DNA from: Helicobacter himalayensis | GTDB taxonomy: Bacteria; Campylobacterota; Campylobacteria; Campylobacterales; Helicobacteraceae | Assembly: GCF_001602095.1 (NCBI RefSeq) | Contig: NZ_CP014991.1 | Coordinates: 1,550,001 to 1,614,000 of the forward strand | Direction of reading: 5' to 3' | DNA: 64,000 bases | In this document: in pieces, positions 8,627-18,348 of the stretch | Layout of the letters: each line of letters opens with the position of its first letter | How positions within the stretch are numbered: the stretch's first letter is position 1 | Notes under the pieces: model-generated | Seen by the model: only the letters and a program-made list of their open reading frames with translations | Database searches by the model: none | What the model was told of the DNA's origin: nothing | Position numbers and translations under genes: made by a program

Positions 8627-11242
8627 TTACTTTCCACGCAATAAAGCCTCTATCCTTTGTTTTTCCTTACTTTGAGTAGTGTTTAGCCGTAAAAGAGGGA
8701 TATGGTATTTTTCTAAAATACTATCTTTAATTTTATCTCTTTTGCTTTGTTTTTCTTCTTTATGATAGTTATAACCATCTACCTCAATACAAGCAACCAA
8801 GCCTTTATCAAAGCGGTTGTAAATCACAAAATCAATATGACTTAAAGGATTGAGCGCGAATTTTCTCTCTATTTCATTGAGTTTTTGTGTGTTGTTTAAG
8901 ATTCTAGCCAAAGGGATATGAGTAACAAAATCTAAATGCGAAAATTCTGCTTTTGTAAAAATTTCATTGAGTAAAGCCGCTATAAGCTTTTCACTCTCAT
9001 ATACTAAATTAAAATCTTTAGCCTTAAGATGTTTTTTTAAATACGCCATTCTAGCCTTTGCATTTTCTTTATAAAGTAAGTCAAAGATTGATTGTATCTG
9101 GCTTTTAGAGATTTGAAAATTATGATATTGTATGAATTTTGCTAAATCACTTAGATGATTTTGACTTTGGAGCAAATCTTGTGAAATCACAAGTTTAAAA
9201 TACCTTTTAGCACGGCTTACAGCTACATTTAAAATCTGTGCATCATTAAGAAAATCATTGATTTTATTATCCACAGCACTAAAGATTATAGTTTCCTTTT
9301 CTCTGCCTTGAAATTTATGTATGGTGTCGATTTCAAGTTGTGGCTCTGAGTTTTGAAGGGCATTTTTTTGCTCATTATAAGGGGTAATAATCCCAATATC
9401 TGTTGTTTGTTTTTTAAGTGTAGGGAGAATTTCTCTTTGTATGATTTCTATTTCTCTTAGATTAAACTTAGCCCTTGCGTGATTTCCTGAAGTTGTGATA
9501 AGCTCTAAAACATCTTTTTCATTTTTATCTTTTGAACGGATTATAAGCTCATTGTTATAAAATTTTTGATTGCAAAAGCTTATGATTTTAGGATGGCAAC
9601 GATAATGCTCTTTTAGCAAAACCACAGGGCATTCTTTAAAAGTTTGCAAAGCAGAGCTAAGAAAATTATGCCTTAAATAATCATAATTTAATGCGGGCTT
9701 ATACTGCTCATTTAACTCAAGAATTTTTAGCCTATGTTCATTTGTAATCACATTTCCAAGCTGCTTTTCATCGCCTACTATGAGGGCATTTTTTGCACAA
9801 GAAAGGCTTAAAATCCCTGTGAGTATATCCACGCAAGAAGCCTCATCGATAATAAGCCAATCAAATTCACAATTTAAAGTGTTTTTAATAGAATGCGTCG
9901 TGCTTAGCACTATGGGATATTGCTTTAAGAATGCTTTGGGGTCTTTTTGCATATCCTCCAAGCTAAAATGCCTTTTTGAAACATTTGCTTTTAAATGTGA
10001 ATAAAGAAAATTTTCTAAGTAAATCAGCGATTCTTCTTTAAATTTTAAAAGCATATCTTCACTTTTTAAAAGCTCTAATCTTTTTTGAATCTGCTTATTA
10101 GCCCTATAAAGCTCCAAAATTTTAAAGCGATAATACAAATAATCTAAATGTTTTAAAATTTCGAGTTTTTCTTGTTTATAAAACGCAAAATCCCCTACAC
10201 CCACCCAAAAAATCAAACGACATTTATCCCAAAAGCTTAGTTTTTGCTTGTGTTCTAAACACATTTTTTCTTTTAAGATTCTTTTAGAATGCAAATTTTT
10301 GCGTCTTTTGAAATTTAGAGCCTTAAAACTTGCTTTAAAATACCTAAATTCAAGCTTAAAGCTTGATAAAAGGTTTTGATTTTGCGCCTTTTGATTTTCT
10401 AAATCAAAGATAGTATTGACGCTTTGGCTAAGCACTTGCAATGCTTTTTCTTCCAAGCTATTTTTGAATCTAAAGGCAGGAGAAATAAGCTTTTGATTTT
10501 GTATGAATTTTTCTTTATTTTCTCTGCTTCCTAAAAACGCACACAAACAATCAAAACCATAGCTTTCTAATTTATCTAAGATATTTTTTAACGCAGCATT
10601 ATTGTTTGAAACTACGGCTATGCTTTGTTTATGCAAGAGGACATTTGCGATGACATTTAAAATACTTTGTGTTTTACCCGTACCCGGCGGTCCTTTGATA
10701 ATGCTTATTTGATGAGTCATCGCATTTTGCACGGCTTTGTATTGACTTTCATTAGAGCCAAAAGGGAAAATCAAAGGCTTTTTTAAACTCCTTTTTCTAG
10801 TAGCTTTTGGATAAAGATAAAATTCTAAAGCATTTAAATGGGTAATCTTTTGCAAAGCTCTTTGCAGTAAGGATTCTTCATTGGTATTTTTAAGAGAAAC
10901 GATTTTTGCAATAGCCTTAAAATAATCCATATCTATTTTTGTATCACGAAATACAAGCTCTTTAGTCAAAACAAGCAAGCTTTCATTTTTGAAAAAAACC
11001 TTGCTATAGGTATCAAAACACAAAATTTTTTGCGCCCCAAAAAGCTTTGACTTCTCAAAATCAACCTGCATACTTATATCTCTAGCTTGTGAATGAAAAT
11101 AAAAAATTTCCTTTGTGTAACTATAAATTTTAGGATTTTGATAAAACTGAACCAAAAGCTTAAAATCTTTAAATTCAAAGCTTTGGATTTGCTTTGTTTT
11201 ATCTTGCTTTTTAAGCAGAATCAAATATTTTTGTTCATTCAT
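8627..11242 (-). CDS. superfamily 1 helicase with C-terminal DUF2726-like nuclease domain
   Basis: This 871-residue protein has an SF1B (Upf1/AAA_11-AAA_12) helicase core. Walker A GPPGTGKT is at 184-191, Walker B DEAS at 466-469, GDEKQ at 490-494, EHYRCHP near 545, and the motif V/VI region HKFQGREKE and NVAVSRAK at about 642-679. Between motifs Ia and II a long helical insertion (about 255-430) is Lys- and Leu-rich. The last 130 residues resemble DUF2726: HIDFVI around Asp804 and CIEVDGYNYH with Glu820 and Asp822 fit a PD-(D/E)xK-type site. Helicase-nuclease fusions of this kind are often anti-phage proteins, but no specific system can be named. The ATG at 11242 has AGGGCAAGA upstream. It lies beside a decayed restriction-like gene and a prophage ruin. 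Confidence 0.85.
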   Translation of the reverse strand: MNEQKYLILLKKQDKTKQIQSFEFKDFKLLVQFYQNPKIYSYTKEIFYFHSQARDISMQVDFEKSKLFGAQKILCFDTYSKVFFKNESLLVLTKELVFRDTKIDMDYFKAIAKIVSLKNTNEESLLQRALQKITHLNALEFYLYPKATRKRSLKKPLIFPFGSNESQYKAVQNAMTHQISIIKGPPGTGKTQSILNVIANVLLHKQSIAVVSNNNAALKNILDKLESYGFDCLCAFLGSRENKEKFIQNQKLISPAFRFKNSLEEKALQVLSQSVNTIFDLENQKAQNQNLLSSFKLEFRYFKASFKALNFKRRKNLHSKRILKEKMCLEHKQKLSFWDKCRLIFWVGVGDFAFYKQEKLEILKHLDYLYYRFKILELYRANKQIQKRLELLKSEDMLLKFKEESLIYLENFLYSHLKANVSKRHFSLEDMQKDPKAFLKQYPIVLSTTHSIKNTLNCEFDWLIIDEASCVDILTGILSLSCAKNALIVGDEKQLGNVITNEHRLKILELNEQYKPALNYDYLRHNFLSSALQTFKECPVVLLKEHYRCHPKIISFCNQKFYNNELIIRSKDKNEKDVLELITTSGNHARAKFNLREIEIIQREILPTLKKQTTDIGIITPYNEQKNALQNSEPQLEIDTIHKFQGREKETIIFSAVDNKINDFLNDAQILNVAVSRAKRYFKLVISQDLLQSQNHLSDLAKFIQYHNFQISKSQIQSIFDLLYKENAKARMAYLKKHLKAKDFNLVYESEKLIAALLNEIFTKAEFSHLDFVTHIPLARILNNTQKLNEIERKFALNPLSHIDFVIYNRFDKGLVACIEVDGYNYHKEEKQSKRDKIKDSILEKYHIPLLRLNTTQSKEKQRIEALLRGK

Positions 11243-11321
11243 TCTTGCCCTTTTGCAAGCAATTTAAGCAAGAAAAAACTTAAAAACTTCTTATCATTGT
11301 GCTTGTAAATAGCTTTTAAGG

Positions 11322-11327
11322 ATTATA
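11322..11327 (-). promoter_or_regulatory. candidate -10 box for the helicase gene
   Basis: The minus strand reads TATAAT here, about 80 bases before the helicase ATG at 11242. In Helicobacter the -10 box is the main sigma70-type signal and the -35 is usually not conserved. No other good box is closer. Confidence 0.4.
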
Positions 11328-11536
11328 GTTTTTTGGCTTTCTAAAAGTTTGCAAGTGGAATCTAAATTTGTGATTTTGGATTCTACGAGGCTTGATTTCT
11401 AAAAAATATCCACCTTTCACAAAGTTCCTTAAAATTCCTAAATAGCCTACTTTTGCTCACTCGCACAAAAGAAGCTTTCCAAATTTCCGCACGCTTAGCT
11501 TCGCTATAAAGGCATTTTGGCACAAAAACAGGCACA

Positions 11537-14297
11537 ATGGCGCAAAAAAGAACGCATTTAAAAAAAGGTGTGGAAAATCCTTTGGACTGGTATGATGAGT
11601 CTGGGCTTATGGGTGTTAAACTTGAACTTATACTTAAGGGAGAGGAGCAAGAGTTTTTAGACAATGGAGCTTGGATATATAAATATAAAGACATTAGAGA
11701 AGCAATACAAAAAGCTTTAAACATAACGCCTAATAAAGACTTTGGAACAAATTATGCAGAATATTATCACGATGGAAAAAATGCAGTTGAAAAACTCCTA
11801 GCAGAAGCAAAGGACTTTAAAGAAAGAGGGCAAAAAGGAGAATTTAGCGGGCAAGTTTATGGTGCGTTTTATCGCAAAGACTTAGAAGAGTTAAGCGGAA
11901 ATGGAGATATTAGCCTTGTTTGGGGAGATTCTAACTTTGGATTAAAGCATATTTTAGACAAACACGAGGGAGAGTTTAAAGACCTACCTACGCAATTAAA
12001 TAAGATTGTAGAAAGAGGAGAGTTAGAAAAAGGGCAAGATAACAAATACACAATTAAAACACTAGAGCATACTTTAGTTTTAGGAAGCAGAGACGGAGAA
12101 TTTATTATAACTGCTTATAAAGATAGGAGAAACAAGAAGTTAGGAAATCACCAGACCGTTGTCAGTGGTGATTTCACAGATGAACCGCTAGGCAATAGCC
12201 ATCTTCCACCAAACCTAACCAACACTTTACCACTTTTTGCTTTAAATGAAGTTAAACCTAAACCCAAAACAACAAGGGAGATTTTAAACGAACATAAAGA
12301 GCAAGGCTTAAGCGCAAAAGAAACATTAAAAAAGATAAAAGAAAATAAAGAGTTAAGGGAGAAAGCAGAAAAAACCGCGCAAGATTTAACACCAACCCAC
12401 GAAACAAGCGCACAAGCATAAAATAAAGCCCAAGAGCTTGAAGCAAAAATACAGGCTTTGCGTAATGAAATGGACAAAAATTTTAAAAAAAGACAAGTTG
12501 AGAAGTTTAATAAAAATAAAGCAGAAGTAGATAAATTAGAAAAAGAGCTAGAAGCCTTAAAGTTAGGAAGCTTAAAAGATGAAACCTTTACAGACCAAAA
12601 GGGACAAGAGCATATTTTAAGTAAAGACGCACAAGAGCTATGGCTAAAAACCTTTAAACTTGATAGCTTAGAACAGGATTTTATCCCATTCCATAACGAA
12701 AGAATAAAAAAGGCTTTAGGAGGTAAGGAGTTTAGACTAACCAAAGGCAGTTTATATAAAATTGTAGAGAAAAACCACGAACAATACATAGAGCAAATTA
12801 AAGAAACACTAGAAGAACCCGACGCAATAATAAAAGATATTGATAATATGTTTATTTTTGCAAAAGAGTTAGATAATAAATTGTATTTTACTAGCGTAAA
12901 TTTAGAGACTAAAGATTATTTTATAAGTATTTCTAATGCACCCAAAAAAGAAAGTGTTTTAAAAAATAAGCTTGAAGCAGGTGCGAAAATTGTTTATCGA
13001 TCTCCAAACGCCAAGACAATTTTTTACACTGAAACGCTTTTACAGGCTAACAAATCTTTAGCCAACGAGACCGACAAAGGCAGTTTATCAATTGAACAAT
13101 TAAAAGAATATGAAAAATTAGCGCAAATAAATCCAAAAGAGCTACAAGAAAATTTCAATATAGCTAAAATCATAAAGCATACTGAGACAGAAAACCCCCA
13201 AGAGCAAGAATCCTTAAAAAAGGAATTGCTAGAATCTAGCAACACACTTAAAAAGATGTTAGATTTTATAGAACTAACAATAAAAGATAAAATAGACGCA
13301 ATAGAATATGCAACTTATCCACAAAGTGAAATGGAAGCAAAAATACAAGAGCTAAGAGCTAGAGGTATAGGTGAAAAATACCTAGAATCCCAAGCAAGAG
13401 CAGAGCTAGAGAACGAATATTATGGGTTAGAGTTAGCACAGCTTAGGAAAAAAGAATCTGAGTTAAGAAAAGCGCAATTTTTTGAAAATTTGGAAATTAT
13501 ACTAAGCCCAAAATTTAAAGAAAAGGGTGAATTGGGACAAGCAAACTATTATGACTTGATAAAAAGAAAAATGAACATAGCCTTTAAGATTCTAAACAAT
13601 GAAAGCAAACTTGCAAAACAAGAAAAGAACCTTACTTACAAGCTTAATACAAAAGAGGGCGAAAAAGTAGTGAGAAAGATTTTCAATGATTATAAGCCCG
13701 ATTTGGAACAAAGGGAACTTTTTGAAAAAGTTTTACCAATGGCACAAAAGCTAGAAGTTACTTTTATCCACGCTTTGCATAATGGAGACAAAACTGCTAG
13801 CGGACTTTATGAAGTGCATAGTAATACCGCAAGGCTAAAACATAACCATACAAATGCACAAGAAAAAGGCAGAACCCTTTTACACGAGCTTATCCACTCT
13901 ACATCATCAAGGGCTTTATTACTTTATGAAAGAAATCCAAGCGTGCTAAATGATATGCAAAAAACCGCAATTAAAATATCAAGGCGATTTATAAAGAGCT
14001 TACAGAAAAAACAGAGGAATTAGGATTTAAAAAGAGGATTATGGATTAAGAAACGAACACGAGCTATTAGCTGAGCTTAGCAACAGGGAATTTAGAGAAA
14101 AACTTAAAAAGGTCGGTGTGTTTGAAAAGCTTATAGAGAATGTTTTAAGGATAGTTTTAAGTGTAAAAGACTTCATAAGTGCGAAAAAGGCAACACTTAC
14201 GAAGAATTAAAAAAAGAATCTTTTTGACTTGATAGACAACACAGAAAACAAACAATTTGAAAATTTTAGTGGGAATTTAAGTTTAAGCTTAAAGTAA
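11537..14297 (+). pseudogene. phage polyvalent protein with barnase-like and HExxH domains, broken
   Basis: The frame from ATG 11537 runs to TAA at 12419-12421, but the same frame continues immediately afterwards (NKAQELEAKI...) to 14023. The gene is therefore split by one nonsense codon. Further frameshifts near 13980, 14035 and 14205 carry the similarity on to TAA 14295-14297. Part one (295 codons) has a PBECR/barnase-EndoU-like nuclease pattern: FGLKHILDKHEGEF near 134-147 and GSRDGEFIITAYKDRR near 182-197. Part two (about 520 codons) is strongly helical, with HELIH at residues 476-480 of its segment, a zincin HExxH motif. Such mixtures are typical of MuF-like or large polyvalent proteins injected by phages. 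The upstream 290 bases may hold its lost N-terminus. It is judged non-functional as a full-length protein. Confidence 0.7.
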
Positions 14298-14312
14298 TAT
14301 CCCCTTTTTTTT

Positions 14313-14390
14313 GTTATATTGAGCGCGAAATATCTCTTTTAGATTCTTCGCTGCGCTCAGAATGACAAAGGGAGGCTCAGAATGATAAAA
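14313..14390 (-). repeat. dispersed repeat family 2, copy A
   Basis: This intergenic element reads on the minus strand as CATTCTGAGC...GAAGAATCT, then ATATTTCGC and CTCAATAT. A second copy lies in the opposite orientation at 15640-15709, so the two flank the portal-like remnant. Other copies are near 37930 and 40435. Confidence 0.6.
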
Positions 14391-14478
14391 AAGGTTCGCC
14401 CAAAGGCGCAAGTAATAACAATGGAAGCTTAAAAGCTAATGACAAGGTAGATAGGTTAAAGCTAATGCAAAAGCTCTC

Positions 14479-15440
14479 TTAGCACATATCCTTTACACTA
14501 ATTTGCATTGTTTTCTTAGCCATTTTTTGCGCTTGTGTTTGTGTAGGCGCTTTAGTTTCTTCGCTTTGTTCAGTTTGACAAGGTGGCTCAGTTTGAGAGG
14601 CAAGCTGTGCCTCTTGTTTCATTTGCTCTTGCATTTGTCCCATAACCTCGCTTTGAGATTCTAGCTTTTAGCTCTCTTTTTGTAGTTTTTGTATTTGTGC
14701 TTGAAGTTTTGCTATTTCTAGCTCTTGCATTTTCTGCGTTATCGGCGCGTTTGCTTTGCTTTGTTCCTCTTATGCTTTATCCGCATTTGCTAAAACTTCC
14801 TCGATGTCTTCTATAATCTGCGAGTCTGTGTCTTTTAACATTAAAGGAAGAAGTTGCGTAACAATATCAGGGCGGATACCCGAGATAGTTTTAAAAATCT
14901 CACTCCAATGCACGAATCGTTCCTCTCGCCCTTGCTGCTTAAGTTGGGATTTAAAAGTCAAGTCAAAAGCACTCAACTTTATTTTATTACCTGCATTAGT
15001 ATTAATGCTAAAGTATCATTCCACTTTCTTTTTATCTACCATTCTAAACATCTGCGGTTTTGTGAAATAGTGCTGATAAAGCTTAATACTTTTTCATAAA
15101 GTAGCCTATCTGCGGTATCCGCGCTATTTACATAATACTGCAAGCCCAAAAGCCCACTTTCTCGCCTTTGTGCGATAGCGATTCCACTTTGTCTATTTGT
15201 CGCCATTGCCAAAGCTTCGTCATTAAGCCCGCTTAGGATTTTTGCCATATTTTTCTTTTGCTCGCTCTTTTGGCTTAGGGCTGCAATATCTGCGTGGTGT
15301 TGCACAAATTGAATTTTATTCTCTTGTAATGCTCCACTTCTAACACCTACAACCGCAGCTTCTTTGTATCCGCTTAAAGCGCGTTCATTAGCAAAGCTGT
15401 CATTAGTTAGCATTGTGTTAAGTTCGTAGAGTGAGAGCAT
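14479..15440 (-). pseudogene. phage portal-protein-like gene, frameshifted
   Basis: From ATG 15440 (AAGGACAAAA before it) the frame encodes MLSLYELNTMLTNDSF and reads to about 15050, where it shifts. The next segment (YFTKPQMFRMVDKK) contains a TGA where Trp is expected, then continues through 14976-14770 (FKSQLKQQGREERFVHW). After two more stops (TAA near 14765 and 14670) it ends in a Gln/Glu-rich tail at TAA 14479-14481. The order of Tyr/Asn-rich helical segments followed by a Gln-rich coiled tail resembles the C-terminal half of P22-type portal proteins. That assignment is from memory of the family and is moderate. It is convergent with the polyvalent pseudogene. Confidence 0.6.
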
Positions 15441-15639
15441 TTTTGTCCTTTTAATAGAAGTTAAAAAGTGGATTAAACACAAAAAAAGAAAAAATGCTAA
15501 TGTCCTTGTTGTTTTTTGCAATCTTTACATTTTCTGCTTTTGTGATAATGTGCTTAGTGGGGAGAAAAAAACAAGATTCTAACCAAAAAGACGACCACTC
15601 AAATATCGCATCGAGCAGTTGCCTTAACTATGATAAACA

Positions 15640-15709
15640 TTGTCATTCTGAGCCTTGAGGGCGAAGAATCTAAAAAGGGGATATTTCGCTTGCGCTCAAT
15701 ATGACAAAA
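15640..15709 (+). repeat. dispersed repeat family 2, copy B
   Basis: It reads TCATTCTGAGCC, GCGAAGAATCTAAAAA and ATATTTCGCTTGCG, ending in CTCAATATGACA. The orientation is opposite to the copy at 14313-14390. Confidence 0.6.
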
Positions 15710-15713
15710 ACAT

Positions 15714-16070
15714 TTAAAGTTGCCCATTACAAAGCATTTTAAAGCTTACTTTCATAAATTCCTCCGCCTTGAAGTTTGTATTCATATAAAAATTTAATAT
15801 GTCTTTTGAAATGCCTCCATAGCTTCTTGGCTTGTAATTGTAAGTGTTATTAAGTATCCCTATGGCTTCATCTTTGCTCATTTTTTTGCGATATATCATT
15901 TCTCCATAACTCGCGCATTTTTTTCTGAAAAAATCCCATAAGGCATAAAGAAAACTTCTCTATCATTAAGCTACACTTTCTCACTATACGCAAACCTAGC
16001 ATCGCCTATCTCAAATCGTTCTATCTGCTCTTGTGTGCAATCGCTTTTCCAAAGCATTTCATGCGGGAGT
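15714..16070 (-). pseudogene. phage-like gene fragment, unknown product
   Basis: The minus strand carries one protein in two frames. The upstream piece (EMLWKSDCTQEQIERFEIGD) runs from about 16070 to an in-frame TAG near 15970 and resumes as REVFFMPYGIFSEKNARVM before a shift near 15900. The downstream piece ends at 15714 with VSFKMLCNGQL. No family was recognised. Its position beside the portal-like remnant and its decay suggest that it belongs to the same dead prophage. Its 5' end is cut by a copy of repeat family 1 at 16063. Confidence 0.45.
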
Positions 16071-16140
16071 GAATCCCGCTTCGGCTCCGCTTGCGCGTTC
16101 ATACTCGGCGTTTTTTGGTTGATTAGAATCTAAGATTCTC
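16063..16140 (+). repeat. dispersed repeat family 1, copy A (5'-truncated)
   Basis: It contains GAGTGAATCCCGCTTCGG, GCGCGTTCATACTCGGCG and TTTTTTGGTTGATTAGAATC. It lacks the roughly 30-base head seen in the copies at 37160, 42772 and 49083. It marks the right border of the decayed phage region. Confidence 0.65.
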
Positions 16141-16154
16141 AAGCTAAAATTTAC

Positions 16155-16174
16155 GCCGAGGGAGACTCGGCTTT
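16155..16174. terminator. GC-rich hairpin between phage ruin and OMP gene
   Basis: A perfect six-base stem GCCGAG/CTCGGC with a five-base loop is followed by TTTA on the plus strand. It lies 44 bases beyond the stop of the minus-strand OMP gene, so it may also terminate that transcript. Confidence 0.45.
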
Positions 16175-16217
16175 AGGTTTGGAATATGTATTAAATCTAA
16201 GGGGTTAGACTATACTC

Positions 16218-17012
16218 TTAAAACACATAACCAAAAATCACAGAAACACGGTAGTATGGGACTTGGAAGTCTTTTGTTTTAATATCACTATTAAGCGCGT
16301 TGAAATTCTCGCTTGTTGGTGTTCTTGTGGTGTTTGTGAGGTTACCCATTATATAGCGCACACCCATACTAAAGGTATTATTAAGCCGCCAACCTACACC
16401 GCCACCATAGATGATTCCTTGATATGCAGTATCTGCACTCCAATCATTTTCTACTTCGCTTTTGTAAAATGTATCAGTGATTGAGTGATACGCATAGCCC
16501 CCCATTGCCTGTGCATAAAACGAGCCAGCTTGCACACCTATGACGACAGGCACTTGCACACCCCAACCTCTAAATCCTGTCTCACCCAACAAACCGCGCC
16601 CATTTGGAAGCTGGCTGGAAGGATTTGCAAAAATATTGCTATCACCGCGTGCTTGCAAATAAATAGGTGCAGTGATTTCTAAGCCAACATAAGGATGCAA
16701 ACCTCGCGCGCTACGAATCGCCATAATATAGCTAGAATAGCCGATGTCAGCGGAATTTAAAATCGTGCTTCCGAGCTTTGAATACGAATACCCCAAATGC
16801 CCTTCATTATAAAACACCCAAGTTGCAGAATTCGCCTTTGTGCTTGCTTTGATAACCCTACCATTGCCAAAATTTGACAAAAGTGAGCTTTCATAACCTT
16901 TGTATTGCTGGAAATAATTGTTGTTGCTCGCTGCACTTAGATTCCCAACACAAAGCGCACTAAGCACACCGGCAAAAGCAAGTTTTTTTAAAAATTGTGC
17001 TTTCATTTTCAA
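16218..17012 (-). CDS. Helicobacter-type outer-membrane beta-barrel protein
   Basis: This 264-residue protein has a clear signal peptide (residues 1-28, cleaving after LSAA) and a mature part made of short alternating aromatic/hydrophobic strands. It ends in FGYVF, with the terminal Phe needed for Bam-dependent insertion. Strand-like repeats such as HPYVGLEITAPIYLQ, FYAQAMGGYAYHS and GGGVGWRLNNTFSMGVRYIMG fit an eight- to ten-stranded barrel. It resembles the small OMPs common in Helicobacter, but the exact paralogue cannot be named. It has its own promoter (TATAAT at 17048-17053, minus) and AAGGAG seven bases before the ATG, divergent from the LptF/G gene. Confidence 0.75.
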   Translation of the reverse strand: MKMKAQFLKKLAFAGVLSALCVGNLSAASNNNYFQQYKGYESSLLSNFGNGRVIKASTKANSATWVFYNEGHLGYSYSKLGSTILNSADIGYSSYIMAIRSARGLHPYVGLEITAPIYLQARGDSNIFANPSSQLPNGRGLLGETGFRGWGVQVPVVIGVQAGSFYAQAMGGYAYHSITDTFYKSEVENDWSADTAYQGIIYGGGVGWRLNNTFSMGVRYIMGNLTNTTRTPTSENFNALNSDIKTKDFQVPYYRVSVIFGYVF

Positions 17013-17047
17013 ACTCCTTCTTTGAAACTAAAAATTTAGAATCTCGC

Positions 17048-17053
17048 ATTATA
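17048..17053 (-). promoter_or_regulatory. -10 box of the OMP gene
   Basis: A perfect TATAAT on the minus strand, about 35 bases before the OMP start codon and divergent from the LptF/G promoter. Confidence 0.6.
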
Positions 17054-17127
17054 CTACGAGAAACCCTAAAATCGTCCCAAACCCAAAAACTCTTTAAAAT
17101 TCTGCAAAAAATACGCGCCAAAAAAGC

Positions 17128-17133
17128 TATAAT
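17128..17133 (+). promoter_or_regulatory. -10 box of the LptF/G gene
   Basis: A perfect TATAAT, 47 bases before the ATG at 17181. The ribosome site AAGGACAG follows at about 17167. Confidence 0.6.
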
Positions 17134-17180
17134 TACACAGAATCAACACCGCAAAATAGAGAATCTAAGGACAGCTAGTA

Positions 17181-18257
17181 ATGTTTTTTCGCTTTATCAC
17201 GCAATATTATTTGAAGTATTTTTTAATCGTGTTTCTCGCACTCGAACTCTTTTTTGTGGGAATTGACACGCTGAAATATGTTGATGATTTGCCAGATTCT
17301 GCAAACCTTTTTATCCTTTTTTTGTTTTATGATAGCGTGTATGCGATGAGCTACACATTGCCTATTTCACTGGTGTTAAGCTCGATTATGTTTTTCATCA
17401 CTTTTTTGAAAAGCAACCAACTCACCGCACTTTTGGCGCTTGGATTCTCTCGTTTTAGCATTTTAAAGCCAATTTTACTTGTGGCGACTTTGGTGACATG
17501 TTTGCATATCGGGCTAAATTGCACACCTTTTGCCTACGCACAAGAAAGCGCAGAATCTATCATCAATAATCAAGCCGTGCTTAATGTCCGTCAAGATGTG
17601 CTTTTAAAATTTAATGATAAATACATCTTTATGGGAAAAATTTTCCCACTCGAAAATGGCGGTGCGCGGGCTGAGAATATTAAAATTTTTGAGCTAGAAA
17701 ACAGGGAATTAAGAAGCTATTACACCGCTAAAAGTGCGTTTTTTACAAATGATTCTTGGAGGCTAGAAAATGCTGTATTTTTGGATATTAATAAAAATTT
17801 GCAACTTGGCAAACCAGCGCTTAAACGCGAGGAATTAACGCATTTAGAAGTGCTAAATGGATTTCGCCCAAAGGTGCTTGATACTTTTTCGCAAGATAAG
17901 CCCACCGTTTCAATCGTTGATGCAATTGACACACTCAAAATCTCTCTGCAACAAGGCACAAGCTCGACTAAAATGCGCGCGATTCTCTATGGACTAATGA
18001 TTGTGCCTTTCTTTGTGCCATTAAGCATTCTAATCATCGCTTCTTTTATCCCATCTCTGGCGCGTTATGGGAATCTCGCGCTTATTAGTTTTGCCTGTAT
18101 TGTGGGTGCATTGATCGTGTGGGGGCTGTTTTTCTCTTTTTCAGAATTAAGCATTAGCGGTTTATTACAACCAGAAGCAGGTGTGCTTAGTCCATTTTTA
18201 TTGCTTTTTTTCGTCAGCCTTTATTTCCTGCGTAAAATCAACACAAAGTTTATCTAG
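17181..18257 (+). CDS. LptF/LptG family LPS export permease
   Basis: A 358-residue inner-membrane protein of the YjgP/YjgQ family, which forms with LptB the ABC transporter that extracts lipopolysaccharide from the inner membrane. Membrane helices are visible at about residues 12-30, 50-75 and 95-115, and three more in the last 100 residues. A periplasmic jellyroll-like domain of about 150 residues lies between (NNQAVLNVRQDVLLKFNDKYIFMGK region). Length and six-helix layout match the family. Whether it is LptF or LptG cannot be decided. It is divergent from the OMP gene and followed by atpB after 91 bases. Confidence 0.88.
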   Translation: MFFRFITQYYLKYFLIVFLALELFFVGIDTLKYVDDLPDSANLFILFLFYDSVYAMSYTLPISLVLSSIMFFITFLKSNQLTALLALGFSRFSILKPILLVATLVTCLHIGLNCTPFAYAQESAESIINNQAVLNVRQDVLLKFNDKYIFMGKIFPLENGGARAENIKIFELENRELRSYYTAKSAFFTNDSWRLENAVFLDINKNLQLGKPALKREELTHLEVLNGFRPKVLDTFSQDKPTVSIVDAIDTLKISLQQGTSSTKMRAILYGLMIVPFFVPLSILIIASFIPSLARYGNLALISFACIVGALIVWGLFFSFSELSISGLLQPEAGVLSPFLLLFFVSLYFLRKINTKFI

Positions 18258-18348
18258 CTCTAAAATTTCTTTAATTCTTGCAAAGTTTAATATTTCTTTT
18301 ACTCAAAACTAGGCATAATAATCAAAAATTTAAAATAAGGGTATAGAT

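Noticed and set aside
11383..11724. 113-codon minus-strand frame before the phage polyvalent gene
   Set aside because: It overlaps the start of the better supported plus-strand frame. Its C-terminal part (FRNFKELCERWIFF) might be a remnant, but nothing supports expression.
12148..12789. 213-codon minus-strand frame opposite the phage polyvalent gene
   Set aside because: A Ser/Leu/Phe-rich shadow typical of the complement of a Lys/Glu-rich helical coding strand.
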